The position numbers and the translations under genes were made by a program. Shown piece by piece: positions 1-11,900 of a stretch of 64,000 nt of DNA. Location: contig JALBUN010000001.1 in assembly GCA_025174535.1 (NCBI GenBank), positions 2,852,001 to 2,916,000 of the forward strand. Direction: 5' to 3'. The notes under the pieces were generated by a model. That model made no database searches, was not told the origin of the DNA, and was given only the letters and a program-made list of their open reading frames with translations. This DNA is from Cantharellus purpuraceus. Taxonomy: Eukaryota > Basidiomycota > Agaricomycetes > Cantharellales > Hydnaceae. Position 1 is the stretch's first letter, and each line of letters begins with the position of its first letter.

Positions 1-138
1 ATGCCAACATGGAGCTCAACACCAATGCAGAGCCCAAGGCAGGTGTGGATGTCAGGATGGATACGGAGCCTGATCTGACCTTGAATTGTTACGAGGAGAT
101 GGCCTGGTTAGCCACAGTTGAAGCTCACAAAAGGGTGG
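1..138 (+). pseudogene. Fragment of the family-A antisense accessory ORF
   Basis: The reading frame from base 9 (MELNTNAEP...) matches a stretch of the minus-strand ORF at 39.8-41.7 kb (MELDTNAEP), including NCYEEMAW and TVEAHKRV. The match stops at base 138, where the terminus of an LTR-B copy begins. This is therefore a piece of the same accessory gene, cut by an LTR-B and by the window edge. It has no start or stop of its own. Confidence 0.7.
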
Positions 139-1354
139 TGTTTTGGAACCTGCAAAATTATGGTGTTAGGGCAAACTCTAAATCACCACAATTCCGTGAA
201 TGAACAGCTGAGAAGAATATCAAACCCTGCTGCAGCACAACTCCAGAAATGATTTGATGTTTGTACTTTGGTTACAATCCTTTATATTGGTCAATGCAGA
301 CTGTATGCAGAAAAGTAATATGTTTCTTAGCAGTAGGGAATGAATAAGACTTCCAGAGTCTAGAGTTCATGGACGCTTAGGGGTCCAGATATTATAAAAA
401 GAGGGGAATGCACTTAGAGGCTAAAGGAAGTAGGTGGATGAATCCAACCGTCCAACCAGTGACACTCTGAAGTGGGTAACAGCAATGTGTGAAGTAGTCT
501 AGCAACTGCTTCACATGAATTCAAGTTTCTAATGCTCTGCAAAGGCAGTACACACTAGTTACTTAAACAAGAGCACTAATGGCAGGACTATTGACAATCT
601 CACCCTGTAGATTTGTAGTCATGCGAGGTAGATACTACACTCACACCCAAAGCAGGAATATCACTACTTTGAGTGCAATCAAGTACAGTTACACAACTGT
701 AAAAGATCCTTGAACTGGTAATCAACAGTTGCTGAGATAGAGGATGACACTGTATGTCACTCTAGTCACACTGGTGTGCAGAAGATGGGTAGAATAGGTT
801 GAATATGTTACTATTTCAGAGGCAGAATGACCTCCTTATATATTGTGTTTACAGGGGCTGACTAATGGTTCTGGAATATTCTACCTATTAATAGATGGAA
901 ACTACTGGAAGGTTGTGGAAGGTAGAAGAAAGGGGTAGAATATTCCAAGCCAATCACAGGTTCTGATCACCCATCACCTGATCTGATCCCTGAACTAGGC
1001 ACTGATCAGGCAAAAAGAAGGGTGTCCACCCTGTTTTCTGCACTGGTTTGGACAGCCATGGATAGCCACATCTCAGGTAATGATCTCCACAGAAAATAGT
1101 GCCCTGAGAGGCTGTGGTTGTCAAGTTACAGAATATTTATTGATCAGAGACATCTGAGCTTGAATTCAGGCTGAATGCCTGGTCCAAAGGTGGAGAGGCG
1201 GCTGTGTGAAGGTTTGTGGGTGCCTATGGGTCCACAACTGTAGCACAGCAGAAATAAATGATTCTGGGCCAAGTTCTGCATGGAATATTTGAATAAGTCC
1301 ATTCCAGGTACAAGCACCAAATATATGCTGATATTTAGAAATGGAAAAGCAAAG
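139..1354 (-). repeat. LTR-B variant copy
   Basis: It begins with TGTTTTGGAACC, the terminal sequence of LTR-B, and shares the first ~700 bp with the copy at 59897. It then follows a variant second half that is also found inverted at 31716-32565 and 61620-62510. Around 829-850 the minus strand carries a TATATAAGGAGG box, so its own transcription would run leftwards. It ends against an LTR-A fragment. Confidence 0.7.
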
Positions 1355-1358
1355 TATA

Positions 1359-1558
1359 TGTTATGCACTAGGTCCAATTGGGGGTTGGAGATTGGGTTGG
1401 AGGTTTGGTCAGAGTTGGAGAAGGAGTCGGTTATGTCGTGGGGGTTGGAACGGACTTGGCTTCAGCTTATGTGCTGTGCCCTCACTAATACTGGTGTCCA
1501 AGATTTCAGAGACAGAGTATGACTTAGAGAGTTAGGATTGGACTTAGGAACTAGGTGT
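1359..1558 (-). repeat. Truncated LTR-A
   Basis: It starts TGTTATGCACTAGGTCC, the reverse complement of the LTR-A 3' end, and runs ~200 bp before family C begins at 1559. Complete copies are ~520-540 bp (4261-4789, 41754-42292). Confidence 0.7.
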
Positions 1559-2979
1559 TGTCGGTTCGCTTAAGGAATAGATCCTATAAGCCTGCACGCA
1601 ACGGTCCTAGCAAACAGACGGTGTGTAACGCAGTTGTTCAGCACTCCAAAGATCAATCAGGGGTAGGGGCAGCACTGAGTAATAGGAAAGTGGAATAGTG
1701 CTCTGTGGTTGGATGGGGATGGGAGCAAAAGGTCGGTCCCGATGGCTGATCATGCTCTGTGACTGGATGACAATGTGGAGCCCAGTTGGGAGGTACGTGA
1801 AAGCTGGTTTCAAGAAAAGCAACCTCTCGGTGGCGGAGGGAAATCTGATCGTTGAACCAAGGTGTTTTACCTCAGTGTAGAGATGATGGATTGTGATGTA
1901 GAGCATAGAGCGTAGACTTAGAGCGTGGACTTTGACTTTAGAGCGTTGGCTGAAAACTTGTTGATTGATTCCAAAGGTGAAAACTAGCACCCTTTTATAT
2001 ACAAATCCCCAGGGCACAATGACACAATATGAGGAGCAAATGATGCAATATGATGCAAGAAATGCTGATCAAGCCAGCTGATGAAGCATGTGAAGTTGAA
2101 CTACTAATGGGGAAATCATGGAGAAATGAAACAACAGATAGGGGTAATCTTTGTAAGAATAGGGGGTGATGAGTAATAAAAGAACCAAAAATAGAACAAG
2201 GATGAGTAAGTCATGTATGAATGAATTAAAAGATGAAACAGGGGTGAGTCATATAAAAGAACAATAGAAATGTCCACCAATACCATCTTCCCTATGGCTC
2301 CGAAGGTAAATCAACCCTGAGTCACATGAGGACTTCAGTCAGCATCCACAACAAATACTCCTTATTGTCTTAGTGATCCATCTCCATATGGTATCCCATT
2401 CCAACGGTATTTGGTCCCTTTGCCTGACATGATGTAACCTGAGTCGGATTGACGTGGGAGGATAGGTCGGTGATGGCAACTGAAATTCTACCTCATGTTC
2501 GACTCTTCTATCCGTGTTACGATATAGAGGTGAAATGTTGAGGAATGTATATGGTTCAATGGAATTGTGAAAGAATATGGGATCGCCAATGGCATAAGAG
2601 AGACATGGTGGGGATCTTGGACGTTGAAAGAGTTTTGGAAGTATTTTGACACGTGGAGGTGGCTTAACATGCCCGTGGAGCTCGGCGTATTTTTGATAGT
2701 CCTTTGTGTCCAGAGACCAGTGTGACGTATTATTAGAAGCGATGTTGGAGAGGGGAATAGAATGGGAAGCCATGTGAATGATGATGAAAGGATTGGTGTG
2801 AATAGAAGGCTGATAATGATTGATGGTGATGAAACACGAGTGACGATTGATGGCTAGAATTAGAGACTGAGGTGGAGAGGGAGTTGCGGCGCTGTTTAAA
2901 GTTTGATATGAAAAGATGCTGGTGGAGTTGGACTGTCAGAGTGGTTCAATATACGTCCTCGATGCGTCCTGGCTCGTCA
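1559..2979 (-). mobile_element. Family C unit (1.42 kb, TG...CA) carrying an ORF
   Basis: Read on the minus strand, this unit starts TGACGAGCCAGGACGC and ends AGCGAACCGACA. It has the same two end points, and nearly the same length, as the copy at 32566-33988 (1421 versus 1423 bp). On the minus strand it holds a small ORF (2339-2773), then a GTATATAAAAGGG box near 2000. That places the ORF in the U3-like part of an LTR-like unit. No target duplication is visible: the left flank is LTR-A and the right flank is family-A reverse transcriptase DNA, so the insertion was followed by recombination. Confidence 0.6.
2339..2773 (-). CDS. Small accessory ORF of family C (144 aa)
   Basis: It is an intact 144-residue frame beginning MASHSIPLSN and has no family I can name. 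A second, broken copy lies at 33340-33782. Similarity by eye to the ORF after pol in element D (12900-13361) covers WSLDTKD/WSVDSKD, PPPRV/PPPQV, IGDPIFF/IRDPLFI and PYTF, in the same order. That suggests one accessory family shared by two retroelements. The start is the first ATG after a leader that has TATA-like TATATTGAACC and TTTAAA upstream. No signal peptide or membrane segment is evident. Function unknown. Confidence 0.5.
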   Translation of the reverse strand: MASHSIPLSNIASNNTSHWSLDTKDYQKYAELHGHVKPPPRVKILPKLFQRPRSPPCLSYAIGDPIFFHNSIEPYTFLNISPLYRNTDRRVEHEVEFQLPSPTYPPTSIRLRLHHVRQRDQIPLEWDTIWRWITKTIRSICCGC

Positions 2980-4256
2980 GCGGCCGGAGCATTGGTTAGT
3001 CTGAAGGGCATGACACACCACTCAAAAGATCCATATCAAGTGTGGAAAGTTGTTTTCCACTCATTGCCTTCTCGGATGCAGACTAGATGGTAGGCATGTT
3101 GGAGATCTATTTTGGAATAGATCTTAGCCTTTTGGGGGCTCTTGAGTAAGTCCACAGTGCAGGGTATTGGGTATCGGTCTTTCTTAGTGATCTGTCCTTT
3201 TTGTGGACAAATAGGACCAGAGCTCCATGGGGGTATAAGGATGGGCAGATGAAGCCCGTGGCCAAGTTCTCATCTATGAATGTCCAGAGAGCCAGTAGCT
3301 CTTTTTGGGATAGCAAGTAGATAGGGCCAAGTGGAGGGGTGGAGTTGTTATCCAACTCAATCTTGAGATCATATGTTCGGTGTTCTGCTAGGGAGTTGGC
3401 TTTAGACTTGCTGAACACATTGGTGAACTCATGATACTCCTTAGGAACCATAGATAGGTCCAGTGGAGTTGATTGAGCAGAACGGGTGGCGAGGAGCATT
3501 GGATCAGAGAGATGAACCTGGAACATTTGTTGGGTGAGCTTACGAAGGTTAACCAAAGTATCCAGCTTACTGATGCGTGATATCTTGTCCTTGATGTGGG
3601 ATGGGAGACCAATGTAAAATTGGCATTGGAGTGCAGCATCACCCCATTGGACTTTCAGGGCTAGCTGCTGGAAACTCACAATGTATTTTGGGATTTTGTG
3701 ATTTTCCTTCATCTGAAGTTGATCAGGTTCATTCTCAGCATTGGCCTTGGGGTTGTAAGGACTGAAATTGGTCCAAAGTTCAGAGATGAAGTTGGAGTAG
3801 TCTTCTGACCATATCAGGTCACTGGAGTCATCCATGAGTGCTGGCTTGAAGTAGTCCAGTGCAGTGCCCTTGAGATAGGACATGGTGAAGGTGACCTTCA
3901 CCCAATTGGATGTGAACACATCAGGGTGGTTGTGGAAATTCAACCAGCATTGCACCAAGAATGGCTGGAGCTTGCATGGGTCAGAGCCATTGAATGGGTC
4001 GGGTTCCCAGACCAAGGTCTGGGACTTAGGAGCTTGTGGGGTATGGATGCTGCTGGCAAGCAGGGAGATGGCTTGCGCCAGATTCGGGGAGGGCAGAGTA
4101 TCATCCTCTTCATTGACAGCCTCTATGTGGTCCGTCAGTTCTTCAACAACCTTGGGGATGGTGTTGATGCTGGGAGTGGGCACCTCAATGGTTCATGCGT
4201 GTTTGGAATTTGCAGTGGATCATGGCATTGGTAGGAGTGAGTATGGCAGTTCAAAT
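2980..4256 (-). pseudogene. Family-A chromovirus, gag-RT with internal deletion
   Basis: The minus-strand frame 4183-3107 reads as a Ty3/gypsy Gag (WEPDPFNGSDPCKLQPF, YLKGTALDYF) that passes directly into the start of reverse transcriptase (VPKEYHEFTNVFSKSKA, LPHGALVLFVHKKD). Compared with the copy at 34.5-39.6 kb, about 1 kb holding the zinc knuckle and protease is missing, and the junction keeps the frame open. The RT ends against family C at 2979, so palm, RNase H, integrase and the 3' LTR are lost. Its 5' LTR is at 4261-4789. Confidence 0.8.
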
Positions 4257-4260
4257 ATAC

Positions 4261-4789
4261 TGTTACGCACTAGGTCCGATTGGGGGTTGGAGATTGGGTC
4301 GGAGTTGACGGTTGGAGTTGGAGTGGGAATCGGGGTGCATTGTGGGGGTTGGAATGGACTTGGCTTCAGCTTATGTGCTGTGCCCTCACTGATACCAGTG
4401 TCCAAGATTTCAGAGATGGAGTACAACTTAGATAGTTAGGATTGGACTTAGGAGCTAGGCGTGATTCAATATTCAAACTGGGGAATGAAGTCCTTAGTTG
4501 GGCAACTTAAATACATATTTGAAATCTAATAATAATTACTCTGGTGATGAGTCTCTGAGGCCGACAGCCTTACATGAATATGTCTGAGTCCAACAGGGAT
4601 GGATGTCTGGGTTCCTATGGTGATGCTGATGCATCAATCGGAACCAGAGGCAGATGGGCGGGATCAGCGGTGACAATTGGACAGATAAATGGAGACGTGA
4701 TGGTTTCCAAATGGAGTATAGATTTTATGTGCATGGGGATCTGAGTGGATCAGACAGGGATCTGGGCATTAATGAATATAGTCATAACA
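4261..4789 (-). repeat. LTR-A (5' LTR of the deleted copy)
   Basis: It runs TGTTACGCACTAGG...GTCATAACA on the plus strand, 529 bp, the reverse complement of 41754-42292. The ends form the TGTTA/TAACA inverted repeat typical of LTRs. Gag of 2980-4256 starts just inside it. On its right it interrupts a Harbinger-type MITE. Confidence 0.8.
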
Positions 4790-5288
4790 CATCAGAATTC
4801 CAATAATGATCATAAAAATAGGGAGTTACAATCTGGATATCTTTAAAGATTTCGGATATCCAAGTTTTTTTTGGATATCTTAAATTTTTATAAATATAAA
4901 TATATATTTCATATTTTAATAAACTTTAAAAGATAAGATGTTTGTTATGGATGAACATAATTATTCATATGAATATAACATTAATGTATATATTCTATAA
5001 TTATTGGTATAATATAGAATATTTAGATATACAAATACCAGGTGAGGATTCAAGGTACATTAGATTATTTGACCAGTATAGTATGGGAAAGAATGAGTGA
5101 AAGAAATTAAGTGTAGCAGGAGTAGAATATTCCCTTGAAGCAGTTGCCACCAGTAAATAAATAAAAAAAGAATCATTTTTGAGAATCATGTCAAAATATC
5201 AAAATATGTTTTAATATAAGTATATTATGTAAAATTTGAGGCAATGGGTTGTATATACATATTTGATGTATTTCTGAACAAGCATCTT
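4790..5288 (-). mobile_element. Harbinger-type MITE, truncated by LTR-A
   Basis: This is a reverse-orientation, diverged copy of the ~570 bp AT-rich repeat at 23101-23668. Its outer terminus reads GATGCTTGTTCAGAAATAC on the minus strand. It abuts TAA within a short family-C remnant, whose intact version reads CCTATAAGCCTGC. Its other end was lost where LTR-A inserted. Confidence 0.7.
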
Positions 5289-6496
5289 ATAGGATCTATT
5301 CCATAAGTGAACCAACATCATACACGCTGATAACTGTTCAGCACATGTTGCAACTGTCAGTTTAAATCAACAGCCACATTGAGCTCTTGCTGGGGCCACT
5401 GCTCTCTAAACAGCTGGCTGAGCTCCTGCTCTGCATGTTTAGCCTTCCATTCAAGGGCTAATCTATGTTTACAAGAAGCCTCAACTTCTTGTTGTTTCCA
5501 TAGCTCAATCTCTTGATTGAGCTCCTTTGCCATAGATTGATGAGTTTCCTCTTCAATCTGGATCAGTAGTCCTTGCCTCACAGGGATTACTGGGTCTCTA
5601 ATTCCCTTCATTGGGGGAATTTCATTTCCTGTCTAACTGATCATTCAGTTGGATCCTCTCACCCTGGGGAGGTCCAGTCTCTCTGGATCCAGATTCTTGT
5701 TGAGAATCTGGTCTTCAGCAATGTGACTTGCATCGCTCAGAGTTCTCTTGGAGTGATTTTAACATTGTTCCTAGCAATTTGCTGCCCCATAGTAGTGGCA
5801 GCATGCTCTGCTTCAGCAGCCATCTTAGCTGCCTGAGCACTAGCTTCACTAATGCTCTTCATCTCATGTTGATTACACATGAGTTGTTCAGTCAATCTTG
5901 CAAGTGACCTGTGGGTTTCATGCCACTCCATGCTGTGCGATTCCCTAGTAGAAGTATTGCTACTTCTACTTGTGCTTGTATATTGAGCACATTCCTTTCC
6001 TTTAGGAATGTTGGAGACAGTTGATGACTGTCTCCTCCTTTCTTCTCTAATCAAAGAACCACTTGATGAAGGGTTCTTGTTTGACAGATGATCTATCATC
6101 TGATTGTCTGTAGTCTCGCAATCACGGTGACTCTCTTCTAGAGTCTTCCTTACAAAAAGTCCCTGTGCCTTCTCTAGGGTCTAGCTCCCCTTCCTGGGAG
6201 CTTCTGCTGCTGGCCATGTGCTGCTGTTCATCATTTATGATGTCCTGGGCACTGCCAGCATGACTCACCCTACTGTGAGTCATCATTATGATGACTCCTT
6301 TCTTTCTTCTATCTTTGTAGACTAACTAAGTTAGTCTACTAGTTGCTCACTTATATGAGCAACTGGGGGGGTTGGTATATGTCTGTACACCAGCAACAGC
6401 CGGTTTTCTAGTATTGACTAGAAAACTTCAATAATGAGGAAGAATCAATTGATTCTTCCTTTGGAAGTTCAAAAAAGTGTAATTGGGTGACTTAGA
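5289..6496 (-). pseudogene. Family-F element: degenerate gag and leader, hairpin-rich
   Basis: 5289-5315 is a remnant of a family-C end. The rest is minus-strand coding DNA (5357-5611 and 5737-6099) matching the amino-terminal half of the F Gag at 19.9-21.9 kb, including GSLIREERRRQ, SISEASAQAAKMA and LALEWKAKHAEQELSQLFREQ. It is rich in Gln/Glu and probably coiled-coil. Stops separate the pieces. 6240-6490 is the leader side, non-coding and packed with palindromes. The C-terminal capsid half is absent. A MITE is inserted at a TTA in the leader (6496). Confidence 0.65.
6277..6460. repeat. Array of perfect hairpins in the F leader
   Basis: Consecutive perfect inverted repeats are: GAGTCATCAT/ATGATGACTC (6277-6297, 1-nt centre), GTAGACTAAC/GTTAGTCTAC (6317-6339, 3-nt loop), AGTTGCTCA/TGAGCAACT (6341-6364), GTTTTCTAGT/ACTAGAAAAC (6403-6426) and AGGAAGAATCAA/TTGATTCTTCCT (6437-6460, no loop). 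In the other copy (31.33-31.54 kb) the second, fourth and fifth stems are kept, with a change in the second loop (TAA to CAA). The first and third are weakened. Confidence 0.85.
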
Positions 6497-7075
6497 CACT
6501 TGTTCAGAAATACAACAAATATGTATATACAACCTATTTTCCTCAAATTTTACACAACACACTTAGATTAAAACTTATTTTCATATTTCAACATGACTCT
6601 CAAATTTTACACAATATACTAGACTAAATCATATTTTGATATTTTGGCATAATTCTCAAAAATAATTCTTTTTTTTCCCATTTAGTGGTGGCAACTCTCT
6701 TGAGGGAACATCCAAATATCATTGATTCTTTCTTGTACAATACTTGTAACATAATTTGAACTATCTTTAATCCCCACCTGGTATTTGTATATCTAAATAA
6801 CCTATATAATACCAATTATATTAATACATACATTACTGTTATATTCATATAAACAGTTATGTTCATCTCAACCAAATGTCTTGACAATGGGAGTGGTTTT
6901 TGGTAGACCAATATTTTAAAGTTTATCAAAATATAGAATATATGTTTATATTTATGAAAATTTCACACATCCAAAATCTTTTAAGATATCCAAATTGTAA
7001 CTCCCTGGCTTTATGTATCATTGAAATTCTGATGTATATCTCATAAACATCAGAATATATACTACTCTATAGTAA
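6497..7075 (+). mobile_element. Harbinger-type MITE inserted in F
   Basis: It starts ACACTTGTTCAGAAATAC directly after CTTAG of the F leader, consistent with insertion at TTA. It follows the 570 bp repeat of 23101-23668 with scattered differences. The match is lost after CATCAGAATAT, so the right terminus is diverged or replaced. Confidence 0.7.
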
Positions 7076-7412
7076 GTAAGTACCTAGGGTACTTACACTT
7101 CATCTCAACTTAGTCCTCTTGTCCCTTTGACATTGCACTGAATCGGTGCATATTCAACATTTACAACTGAGCATGAGGCTTCAGCTCACCTAAGATGACA
7201 GTAGGAGATACAAAGAGTCTTTAAACAAAGAGGATTTACAACTGAGCATGAAGCTTCAGTTTACCTAAGATGATGGTAGGAGATACAAAGGAGAATGATT
7301 ACCCAAACAGTCGCATAAGGTTGGTGTGTCCAGCAGTCGGCTGGAAAGCCATGTTGTAGAGTATATTTGTTTATCAGTAATTATCAAGAAACCAATAGTT
7401 ATTGTTGGGAAG
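7076..7412. other. Unassigned spacer
   Basis: It holds a short tandem-like duplication (ACTGAGCATGA...AGATGA...GTAGGAGATACAAAG, at ~7166 and ~7229). No gene or recognised element end was seen. Confidence 0.5.
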
Positions 7413-7723
7413 TGTCAGGGTTCAAATGAGTCATATTCTATTTTTAGTATTTTCTCTTGACGCCCCTATCAGCATAGCCTGTCAGGGTGCATCTCCCCTA
7501 TTTCATTGCCCCTATCACTTCCCCTATCCTTCCTTCCTATTATTCCCCTATCTTGGCTCTCCTATCCGTCTCCATCATTTAGTATAAAGACTCGCCTTGG
7601 TGCAGTGTGATCCCCTCAGCTTGATCTCTGAGGATATCCGCTGTACCAGCTGGCATTATCTCTTATTGGCTCATCTATTGAGTATCTTGTTGTTGTGGCC
7701 TCGTCATCAGCATCGCCCTCACA
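7413..7723 (+). repeat. 5' LTR of chromovirus D
   Basis: It runs from TGTCAGGGTTCAAATGAG to GCCCTCACA, 311 bp, with TATAAAG near 7582. It pairs with 13415-13660; the latter lacks ~65 bp in the U3 part. The base context after it (GAAGATCAAGCTC) lacks the usual TGG-type primer site. The flanking 5-mers (GGAAG and GATTG) do not match, so no target duplication survives. Confidence 0.85.
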
Positions 7724-7791
7724 GAAGATCAAGCTCATAAGATGACCCCACACCTCATAACACTTTCCCTATTAACTTCTTCACCGATACC

Positions 7792-8781
7792 ATGACTGAT
7801 CAGCTCCCTGAAGCCTATTGGAAAACTCTAGGTGAAAGTGGTGGCTTTCTGCAAGCATTGCTCAACACCCAGGCACAGCAGCTCCAGCAGCTGCAACTCC
7901 AGAACCAGTTCACCAATGTCCAGAACAACCTAGCGGATGCTGCCACTGCTGCTGCCATCGCTGCAGCACAGACCATCTCTCAGACCACCTCATTTCCCAC
8001 ACCTCCTCCTGCATCATCATCCGTTCACCCAATAAGGGCAGCTGAACCAGCCAAATTCAATGGAGATCGTGCAGAGACAGAAGGTTTCATTCGCTCTATC
8101 AGGCTTGCCATTGCAGTCCAGCCTACATCTTTCCCAGATGAGCGGACCAAGATCCTCTATGCCCTCTCTTTTATGATGGGAGGTTCTGCTGAAGTATGGT
8201 CGCACAATGAGACACAGGCAGTCATTGACAGGACCTCACTGCTCTCCACCTTGGAGGAATTCATTAAGCAGGTGGAGAATGCTTTTGGGGACCCTGACTG
8301 CTCCTGAACAGCACGAACAAAGTTACACAATCTTAGGATGACACCTGGCATGTCAGTGGATGAATACACGGCACAGTTTGAGATACCAGCAGGAAGGACT
8401 GGGTTTAATGATGCAGCACTGGAAGATGCCTATGCCTGAGGGCTCCCTGCAATGATTCTTGACAAGATCCATGCACAGCCATCCCTCCCATCTGATCTCA
8501 AGGCATGGAAGGAAGCGGCCTGCCAAATTGACCACAACCACCATCGTCTTCTAGAAGTGAGACGTGCTCAGACTTCCCTCACTCCTGCTTGCTCTACCCC
8601 ATCCTGCCCTCACAGCACTCCGGTCATCTCTGTACCACCTACCTTGGCAATCTCTAATGGTGCTGCACCTATGGATATTGACTCCAACCGCCATCACATT
8701 GAGACTCGGATGTGCTATAACTGTGGAAAGCATGGCCATATATCCCCAGCATGCCCTGAACCACGCAAGGAATGTATCTGA
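7792..8781 (+). pseudogene. Chromovirus D gag
   Basis: The frame from MTDQLPEAYWKTL runs through a Gln/Ala-rich segment and a capsid region (AEPAKFNGDR, ALSFMMGGSAEVW) to a CCHC zinc knuckle (CYNCGKHGHISPAC, ~8713). It ends at a TGA at 8779. Two in-frame TGAs interrupt it (8305 and 8437). Gag forms the virus-like particle and packages the RNA; this copy could not do so without readthrough. The start is the first ATG after the 5' LTR leader. Confidence 0.85.
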
Positions 8782-8915
8782 GCTGATCTCACACAAACAG
8801 CAATTGCTGGCATGATATCAGAGTCAGTAGCAGCTGCACTGAAGGCCAAGGAAGAAGCGCAGAAGGCAGTAATTCCAAAGCAAGAGGAGAAGCAGGATTT
8901 TCAGGCCAGCCAGCA

Positions 8916-11900
8916 GTGAAGAGCATGCCCTGCCTGACAAATCAGTTTTCAGTTCTTGAATCATGTACTGTAGGGCTCGCAAGCGATATGTTACATGCAC
9001 ACCCCCTTGTCCATCAGACTGAAACCAAAACAGCCATGCCTGAAACCCCTTCTCAACTTCTAGCTAAACATGATGACCCTCCTCATCTCTACCTTCAATC
9101 TCCAGACATCCATCAATGTACAATTCCCATGAAAATCCACTCGGTAGACACTGGATACCCTCTAGCAGTAGATGCACTCCTCAATAGTGGTGCTACAGGA
9201 ATGTTCATTGATGCAGAATATGTCAAAGCAGAGAAACTTCAAACGCACCCTCTACCATGTGCCATACCTGTTTATAACATTGATGGGACCCCAAATGAAG
9301 CAGGTTCAATCAAGGAAGAAGTCAATCTCATCTGCACATATGGGACCCATACCAAACGTGCCACATTTTCAGTCACAAGCCTGGGAACCTTTGGCATAAT
9401 TGTTGGGCACACTTGGCTCGTGAAGCACAACCCAGAGGTAGACTGGCATACAGGAAAGGTACAGATGACTTGCTGCCCTGATTCATGTGGAGAAGTACCA
9501 GAACATAAAGAGCATTCACTTGGCACAACTCCTTCAAATGGCAAGAACTCACACAGGCAACCCCAATACGAGGGAGACCGAATGTTTGTTATCTTTGTAG
9601 AAGAAGACTTGGAGAATATCTATGCTGGTTCAACAGTTTCTCAACAGCTCACACAGAAGGCTGCAAAATCTACTCCAGTCAAAACCTTTGAGGAGATTGT
9701 CCCAAAGGCGTACTGGGGATTTAAGGATTTTTTGCAAAGGAGTCCTTTGACTAACTTCCACCTCAAAAACTGTGGAACCACACTATTGAACTCACTCCAG
9801 GAGCGCAACCCTTCAGCACAAAGGTCTATCCAATGTCCCCAAATGAGCAGAAGGAGTTGGACGCATTCCTTGAGGAGAACCTACGGAATCATTGTATATG
9901 TCCTACCAAGTCACCCATGGCATCTCCTGTCTTTTTTGTGAAGAAGAAGGACGGTAATCTTTGTTTTGTGCAAGACTACCACAAGCTGAATGATATCACG
10001 ATCAAGAACACCTACCCACTACCCCTGGTACCAGACATCATGAATAAAATTGCCACAGCCAATGCCAAGTACTTTACCAAGCTTGACATCTGATGGGGAT
10101 ATAACAATGTGCGTATTAAAGAGGGTGATGAGTGGAAGGCAGCCTTTCAAACCAATCGTGGTCTATTTGAACCCCTGGTCATGTTCTTTGGTCTCACAAA
10201 CAGCCCAGCAACCTTTCAGACGATGAATGACATTTTCAAGGACCTCATTGATGATGGCACTATGGTAGTGTTCATGGATGACATCCTCATTTTCACTGAA
10301 TCCCTAGAACAACACCACACGATCGTGCAATCTGTCCTTGAAATTCTTCAGGCCAATCACCTGTACCTCAAACCAGAGAAATGCCTTTTCACGCAACAGA
10401 AGGTAGATTATCTTGGATTGATTCTCTCACAGGCACAGGTAGCTATGGGCCCAGTTAAGGTGGCCGGAGTCAGAGACTGGCCCACACCATGCAATGTGAT
10501 AGAAGTCAAATCCTTCTTGGGTTTCATCAATTTCTACCGTCGCTTCATTGAGGACTTCTCACATATTGCAAAGCCTCTGAATCGGTTAACAAAGGCAGAT
10601 ACACAGTGGTCCTGGATACCCGATGGCCCAGAACAAGAAGCCTTTGATAAACTCAAGCAGCTTGTCACGTCAACTCCAATCCTTGTCCTCCCAGATCAAA
10701 CCAAGCGTTTTTGACTAGAGACAGATGCTTCAGAATATGCAACAGGTGCCAACAGGTGCTGTTCTATCTCAACTCTGTGACGATGAGAAATGGAGGCTGG
10801 TAGGTTTTGTATCCAAGAGCCTTTTAGATGCAGAGTGCAACTATGCCATCCATGATAAGGAATTGCTCTCAGTTATCTGTGGACTAGAAGAATGGCGCCA
10901 CATCTTGGAAGGGACCAAATACAAGATTGAAATCCTTAATGACCATCAAAACCTCACATATTTCTGTACAGCTCAGAATCTCAATCGTCGACAAGCTTGC
11001 TGGTCACTATACCCCCCTTGTTTTGACTTTGAACTGATCCACTGTCCTGGACAACATTCAGCCAAATCTGATGCCCTCTCACGACGTGTAGATCATAAGT
11101 GGGGGGAGGAAGATAATCAGAACCAGGTTCTTCTTGGCCCTGAGCTGTTCCACATCGATGTGACATCCACCTATCCAGGGCCAGGAGCTCAAATGATCAC
11201 AGGAGAAGGAGACATATTCCTGGTACGTGTGCGGAACTGCACCAACAGAGATGAAAAGGTTGTGAAGGCTCTTAAGGAACTTGGTCCCTCTCGGAATTTA
11301 CAAGGACAAGAATGGACCAAGGAGAATGGACTCATCCTCTATCATGGCAAGGTATATGTCCCTCTTGACCCAAAATTGCACCATGACATTGTAAGGGCAC
11401 ACCACGATACTCACATTACAGGTCACCCTGGTCGCTGGAGAACAACAGAACTTGTATCCCACAGCTACTGGTGGCCTGGATTTGGATGATATATTGCCAA
11501 ATACGTTAAGGGATGTGACCTTTGCAATCGGACAAAAACTTTCCCCACTCCTCCTATGGGTAAACTCCTGCCTAATCATGTCCCAGATTGGAGGTGGCAA
11601 GTGATATCTGTTGACCTTATTGTAGAGCTACCCATCAGCCATGGCTATGATGCACTCCTTGTTGTTGTGGACCATCTTTCCAAACAAGCACATGTTATCC
11701 CTACCACCTCTGACATCAACTCCATAGGAGTTGCATGACTTTTCCAAGACCATGTGTGGAAACACCACAGCCTTCCTGAGGAGATCATCAGTGACCGTGG
11801 CACCCAGTTTGTCTCTCAATTTATGCGTGAGCTCAATAAGCTTTTGGGGATCAAGGTTGCAGCATCCACAGCATATCATCCACAAACTGATGGTCAGACG

